From assembly GCA_015654495.1 (NCBI GenBank), contig JAATGW010000673.1, forward strand, positions 1-11,520: a stretch of DNA of 11,520 bases, in the 5' to 3' direction. Both the position numbers and the translations under genes were made by a program. Each line of letters begins with the position of its first letter. Within the stretch, counting starts at the first letter, position 1. This document shows, one piece after another, positions 8,598 through 11,520 of this stretch. The notes beneath the pieces are model-generated. The model saw nothing but the letters and a program-made list of their open reading frames with translations. It did not search any database and was not told the DNA's origin. The stretch comes from Chitinophagales bacterium (GTDB lineage Bacteria; Bacteroidota; Bacteroidia; Chitinophagales; Chitinophagaceae).

Positions 8598-10268
8598 ATG
8601 GGAAAACTTAGTCTCAAAAATATCATTCAATCGGATCAGGAATTAAAAATGCTGATCGGGTATTTCAGGCAACAGCCTGCTGCTTCATTTTATATTGAAG
8701 ATGCCAACGGCAATTTGTTGTCAGGCGAAAAATCTGAAAAAGAGGAAAGCCGCTTCCCGGTAGAAAATGAAGCAGGCTTACTGGGATGGGTAACCGGAAA
8801 CAGCACTGCCTCTGTTGTTGCAGGATTATTAAAAATGGTTGCCCAAAAAGAAATTGAAAAAAAGAAACTGGGCGCCGAGGTTTTGAATATGTACCAGGAG
8901 GTAAACCTTATGTTCAATTTTGCCGGGAAACTGGCGCAGGCAATCGAACCCCCGGCTATCGCACAGATTACACTTGAAGAAGCCGGCCATGTTATCAGCT
9001 TTTCAGCAGGATGGATTTTTTTGTGGGACGAGAAAACCGAACAGATCAATATACTGGCTTCAGAAGGTTTACCCTTGCTGAACAAAAAACAAATTCCGGA
9101 ATATCTTGACCTGCTGCAACATATCCTGCTCAATGGCCAGTCGGAAATAATGGGAGATCTGAATTTTCTTAAAGCTGCAAATATTCTCACTGAAGAGGTT
9201 AATTCAATTATCTATTCATCGCTGAAAGTCAACCGCCGTATAATGGGAGCTATCGTGCTCGCACACACGCTTCCGGATCATTACCATGCAAATGACCTGA
9301 AATTGTTAACCACACTGGCACAGCAATCTTCAACCACCATCGAAAGTGCGATGCTCTATGAAAAGAATATCCAGGAGTCGAGGGAAAAGGAAGAAGCAAT
9401 GCGACGCATATACGCTGCAGCAGGAAAATTTGTACCGTTTGAATTTCTGCGCTCCCTGGGGCGGGAAGTGATTACTGATGTTCGCCTGGGCGACCAGGTG
9501 GAAAAAATTGTGACCGTACTTTTTTCCGATATCCGGGGTTACACAACTCTTGCCGAGAAAATGACACCGGCAGAAAATTTCAATTTCGTTTGCGATTTCA
9601 ACCTGATGATGGGTCCCATCATCCGCAGAAACAATGGCTTCATCAATCAATACCTGGGTGATGCAATTATGGCTATTTTCCCCGGCAATCCCGCCGATGC
9701 GCTCGCTGCCGCTGTTGAAATGGAAGTTAAAGTGCTTGAATTCAATGAAAAATTTACTGTTGATGGCCGTGATCCCATCCGTATCGGTATTGGAATGCAT
9801 ACTGGCCCATTGATTATGGGAATAACAGGCGATCAGGATCGCATGGATGCCGCCACAATTTCTGACACGGTCAACACAGCTTCGCGGATAGAAAGCCTCA
9901 CAAAATATTACAGAACGGGGATAATTCTGAGCGATGCTACCCTGCGGCATATACAGGAACAGGGACTATTCCTCTTCCGCCCCCTCGGCCGGGTGAAACT
10001 CAAAGGCAAACAGGAAGCTCTCCATATTCATGAATGCTTCAGCGGTAATACCCAAAAGGAAAGAAATCTAAAAACCTATACCCTGCCCGATTTCAACGAG
10101 GGAATCGAAAATTACCTGAGCAGGAATTTTGAAGAAGCCATCCGCTGTTTCGAAAAAGCATCTCAGGCTGACCCTGCCGACAATACCGCCAAAATATTTA
10201 TTTCCAATGCTTTGGACTATCTCCAGAAAGGCGTCCCCGATGACTGGACGGGCGTTGAACAACGTTAA
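8598..10268 (+). CDS. GAF domain-containing class III adenylate/guanylate cyclase
   Basis: A 556-residue soluble protein likely to convert ATP (or GTP) to a cyclic nucleotide. An N-terminal region (1-90) ends in GLLGWVTG and precedes a helical linker. A GAF domain lies at about 106-255, and a coiled-coil stalk at about 255-280 leads to the KFVPFEFLRSLG motif that commonly precedes the catalytic domain. Both metal-binding aspartates are present (D311 in FSDIRGYT, D355 in YLGDAIMAIF), as are the transition-state pair N426 and R430 in DTVNTASRIE. The usual lysine before YLGD is Q351, and the position that is usually Thr or Asp is A419, so substrate choice cannot be read off. A TPR-like helix pair at about 496-545 (NFEEAIRCFEKA) may bind a partner. 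No transmembrane segment is seen. It follows the response regulator by 23 bp, suggesting control by the same signalling operon. Confidence 0.9.
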   Translation: MGKLSLKNIIQSDQELKMLIGYFRQQPAASFYIEDANGNLLSGEKSEKEESRFPVENEAGLLGWVTGNSTASVVAGLLKMVAQKEIEKKKLGAEVLNMYQEVNLMFNFAGKLAQAIEPPAIAQITLEEAGHVISFSAGWIFLWDEKTEQINILASEGLPLLNKKQIPEYLDLLQHILLNGQSEIMGDLNFLKAANILTEEVNSIIYSSLKVNRRIMGAIVLAHTLPDHYHANDLKLLTTLAQQSSTTIESAMLYEKNIQESREKEEAMRRIYAAAGKFVPFEFLRSLGREVITDVRLGDQVEKIVTVLFSDIRGYTTLAEKMTPAENFNFVCDFNLMMGPIIRRNNGFINQYLGDAIMAIFPGNPADALAAAVEMEVKVLEFNEKFTVDGRDPIRIGIGMHTGPLIMGITGDQDRMDAATISDTVNTASRIESLTKYYRTGIILSDATLRHIQEQGLFLFRPLGRVKLKGKQEALHIHECFSGNTQKERNLKTYTLPDFNEGIENYLSRNFEEAIRCFEKASQADPADNTAKIFISNALDYLQKGVPDDWTGVEQR

Positions 10269-10292
10269 ACGTTGATCCTTCAACGTTAACGT
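10260..10292. repeat. AACGTT-rich palindrome cluster at the cyclase stop codon
   Basis: AACGTT occurs at 10261, 10268 and 10282. The bases 10260-10274 form a perfect palindrome (CAACGTT, A, AACGTTG) that contains the cyclase stop codon. The bases 10268-10275 and 10280-10287 form an 8-bp stem with a TCCT loop. ACGTTAACGT at 10283-10292 is a further perfect palindrome. There is no T-run directly after the stem (the nearest is about 20 bp on), so a classical terminator is not clear. It could be a transcript-end hairpin or a protein-binding site. Confidence 0.5.
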
Positions 10293-10386
10293 GCAACAAT
10301 GGCATGATTTTTTCTTCCCCAGCTTTGTTATAAAGTTTTTCCAGGTAAAATCACTGGTTTTGAACCGTTAACATACGAAAGCTCAT

Positions 10387-10485
10387 ATGAAAAAACCGTT
10401 AAAACAACGACTGCCACAATTTTTCAAAAATTGCTCCGTTGACATAAAGTATTTACCCTTGAATTTTAATATCCGCACAATATGA
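10387..10485 (+). CDS. Possible 32-residue basic peptide, unrecognised
   Basis: A short reading frame starting MKKPLKQRLPQFF and ending in NIRTI. It is basic at the N-terminus and has one cysteine. No known family is recognised. Its stop overlaps the start of the next small frame (ATGA arrangement at 10482-10485), which would allow translational coupling. It also spans the 17-bp palindrome at 10417-10433, so this DNA may be regulatory rather than coding. It may be a chance ORF or a leader peptide. Confidence 0.2.
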   Translation: MKKPLKQRLPQFFKNCSVDIKYLPLNFNIRTI

Positions 10486-10565
10486 AACATGCCGATCGCC
10501 CGTTTATCGTAATAATCGTAGTTGCTATATCTCTCCTCTACACCGTGATGGCCTGGATTTGCTGA
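10482..10565 (+). CDS. Possible 27-residue single-pass membrane peptide
   Basis: A short frame whose product begins MKHADRPF and continues into about 19 almost uninterrupted hydrophobic residues (residues 8-27, rich in I, V and L, ending MAWIC). The charged N-terminus followed by a helix-length hydrophobic stretch resembles small bacterial membrane proteins. Its ATG overlaps the stop of the preceding small frame. No Shine-Dalgarno is visible, but that is normal here. I do not recognise a family, and an ORF this short can arise by chance. Confidence 0.35.
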   Translation: MKHADRPFIVIIVVAISLLYTVMAWIC

Positions 10566-10598
10566 TCTTTTCGGGAGAAATCTGATTGCAGATAAAAG

Positions 10599-10620
10599 CA
10601 TTTCTTTCTTTTAAGAAATG
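10599..10620 (+). promoter_or_regulatory. Short hairpin in the lipoprotein gene leader
   Basis: CATTTCTT (10599-10606) and AAGAAATG (10613-10620) are perfect inverted repeats around a 6-base TCTTTT loop, 26 bp before the lipoprotein ATG. The stem is AT-rich and has no T-run behind it, so it is unlikely to be a terminator. It could be an operator or an mRNA leader structure. This is sequence observation only. Confidence 0.3.
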
Positions 10621-10646
10621 TGTAAGCTTATACATAATCTGATACC

Positions 10647-11132
10647 ATGAAAAAAATCGACATTCATTTATTAAAAATGACAGCTGCTTTTTTTGCAGTT
10701 ATGTTGTTTGCTGTTTCCTGTACCAAGGACAAAGTCCCTGAGCCTCCGGTAACACCAAAATCAAAAAAAGACCTGATCAGTCGTCAATGGATCCAAACAG
10801 ACCTGATTGCAACATTAGGTGGATTTACACAAAGCGTATTCGACGATGAAATCAAAGACTGTGCGCAGGATAATATATTCTTTTTTAAATCAGATGGCAC
10901 TTTCACTATTACAGAAAATGCATTGAAATGCACTGCCGGCGGCCCCGACCTGGTTGCTTCCGGCACCTGGGAACTGATTGATGATGATAAAAAAATTATT
11001 ATAGATCCGGCCAATGAAGATCCGCAGACGCTCACTATAACAGAATTAACCGAAACCTCTTTTAAAGGCTCACTTGTTGATAATTCTACTGGCATTGAAG
11101 TGACCCTGCTTGGCGTATATAAAGCAAAATAA
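10647..11132 (+). CDS. Small lipoprotein with a lipocalin-like domain
   Basis: A 161-residue predicted lipoprotein. The N-terminus has lysines and a hydrophobic stretch (AAFFAVMLFAVSC), giving a lipobox cleavage before C25, followed by TKDK and a proline-rich linker. The mature part has the Bacteroidota lipocalin-like pattern: RQWIQ near 48, a cysteine at 72, FFFKSDGTF, a second cysteine at 95, GTWEL, then alternating beta strands with a terminal YKAK. The two cysteines may form a disulphide. The fold suggests a small beta-barrel that could bind a hydrophobic ligand, but no ligand or process can be assigned. It stands alone between a 378-bp gap and a strong terminator, so it is probably a single-gene transcript. 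A link to the upstream signalling operon is not shown. Confidence 0.85.
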   Translation: MKKIDIHLLKMTAAFFAVMLFAVSCTKDKVPEPPVTPKSKKDLISRQWIQTDLIATLGGFTQSVFDDEIKDCAQDNIFFFKSDGTFTITENALKCTAGGPDLVASGTWELIDDDKKIIIDPANEDPQTLTITELTETSFKGSLVDNSTGIEVTLLGVYKAK

Positions 11133-11158
11133 TTCCATTATAACCAACCACCCGTAAG

Positions 11159-11185
11159 GCCGCTCCAAAAAGAGCGGCTTTTTTT
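11159..11185 (+). terminator. Rho-independent terminator after the lipoprotein gene
   Basis: A perfect 7-bp GC-rich stem (GCCGCTC at 11159-11165, GAGCGGC at 11172-11178) with a CAAAAA loop, directly followed by seven T residues. It lies 26 bp after the lipoprotein stop. Confidence 0.92.
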
Positions 11186-11271
11186 GAAGTACGAGGTACG
11201 AGGTAAGAAGTAAGAAGTAAACAGCCTTTGGAAGTAAGAAGTACGAGGTACGAAGTAAGAAGTAAACAGCC
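11186..11271. repeat. Two 41-bp blocks of heptamer repeats
   Basis: Block A is 11186-11226 and block B is 11231-11271, separated by TTTG. Each reads GAA, then five 7-base units, then GCC. The units are GTACGAG, GTACGAA, GTAAGAA or a final GTAAACA. The order of units differs between blocks while the length stays the same. It begins directly after the T-run of the terminator. It is non-coding; reading frames across it encode only low-complexity YFLL/TSY-type peptides. Confidence 0.85.
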
Positions 11272-11520
11272 AATACAAACATGTTTTTCAGTTCCGTAGG
11301 AACGGTGAATTTTGTAGCGCAGGGCGTCAGCCCTGGGTAAGGGTAAACCGCCAATACAAACATGTTTTCAGTTCCGTAGGAACGGTGAATTTTGTAGCGC
11401 AGGGCGTCAGCCCTGGGTAAGGGTCAACCGCCAATACAAACATGTTTTCAGTTCCGAAGGAACGGTGAATTTTGTAGCGCAGGGCGTGAGCCCTCGGTAA
11501 GGGTAAACCGCCAATACAAA
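11271..11520. repeat. Tandem ~80-bp palindromic repeat array, continuing past the window
   Basis: Copies start at 11271 (81 bp, one extra T), 11352 (80 bp), 11432 (80 bp) and 11512 (cut by the window edge). Every full copy contains AAACATGTTT, a GTTCC/GGAAC hairpin with a 3-base loop, and an AGGGC/GCCCT hairpin with a 4-base loop. In copies 1 and 2 the last stem extends to CAGGGC/GCCCTG. Copies are nearly identical, with a few substitutions in copy 3. There is no variable spacer, so it is not a CRISPR. I see no coding potential and the function is unknown. Confidence 0.92.

Larger units (their letters stand above)
10269..10646. other. 378-bp intergenic region without a long gene
   Basis: This gap separates the signalling operon from the lipoprotein gene. 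It holds the AACGTT cluster at its left end, a direct repeat AACCGTTAA at 10363 and 10394, a perfect 17-bp palindrome at 10417-10433, two overlapping short ORFs (10387-10485 and 10482-10565) and a hairpin at 10599-10620. I see no tRNA, rRNA or recognisable riboswitch. The promoter of the lipoprotein gene should lie here, but I cannot place a convincing Bacteroidota -33/-7 pair. Confidence 0.6.

Noticed and set aside
8690..9190. 166-residue antisense frame opposite the cyclase N-terminus
   Set aside because: It lies entirely inside the cyclase gene and has no family signature.
9330..9950. 206-residue antisense frame opposite the cyclase catalytic domain
   Set aside because: The + strand encodes clear cyclase motifs here; the antisense product shows no recognisable pattern.
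10331..10361. Weak terminator (CCAG/CTGG stem followed by TTTT)
   Set aside because: The stem is only 4 bp with a 9-base loop, too weak to call.
10439..10470. Sigma-70-like promoter (TTGACA with TTTAAT)
   Set aside because: The spacing is 20 bp, and Bacteroidota main promoters do not normally use TTGACA, so the match is probably chance.
10383..10601. 72-residue minus-strand frame in the intergenic gap
   Set aside because: It has no recognisable motif or start context, and it is the complement of the micro-ORF region, whose + strand product looks more protein-like.
11070..11363. 97-residue minus-strand frame across the terminator and repeats
   Set aside because: Its product is made of repeat-derived low-complexity sequence and it reads through the terminator hairpin.
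11271..11520. CRISPR array
   Set aside because: Units repeat end to end at about 80 bp without variable spacers, and no cas genes are present in the window.

Overview
The window looks like a chromosomal stretch from a Bacteroidota bacterium. The evidence is a giant hybrid histidine kinase with a two-component-regulator propeller and Y_Y_Y domain, a small lipoprotein with a lipocalin-like pattern, gene starts without Shine-Dalgarno sequences, and intergenic palindromic and heptamer repeats of a kind I associate with this phylum. I did not assign a genus. All genes are on the + strand.

Positions 1-8143 hold the 3' part of a very large sensor kinase gene. It encodes a partial periplasmic beta-propeller, a Y_Y_Y domain, one transmembrane helix, nine consecutive GAF domains, HisKA and HATPase_c, a complete receiver domain and a truncated, degenerate second receiver. 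The first eight GAF units repeat with an exact period of 525 bp (175 codons). The 5' end of the gene is outside the window, and reading frame appears to shift in an A-run near position 30.

Positions 8191-10268 hold two closely spaced downstream genes: a single-domain CheY-like response regulator, and a soluble GAF plus class III nucleotide cyclase with a TPR-like tail. Gaps of 47 and 23 bp suggest one operon. The simplest model is that the kinase senses an extracellular signal, integrates it through the GAF array and phosphorylates its own receiver and the free regulator. The cyclase would add a cyclic-nucleotide branch whose product could in principle bind the GAF domains; that last link is inference.

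Positions 10269-10646 form a gap without a long gene. It holds an AACGTT-rich palindrome cluster, a 17-bp palindrome, two overlapping tiny ORFs (the second encoding a 27-residue probable membrane peptide) and a short hairpin. A small lipocalin-like lipoprotein gene (10647-11132) follows and ends at a strong intrinsic terminator. From 11186 to the end of the window there is repeat DNA only: two 41-bp heptamer blocks, then a tandem array of about 80-bp units, each with three palindromes, running off the right edge.
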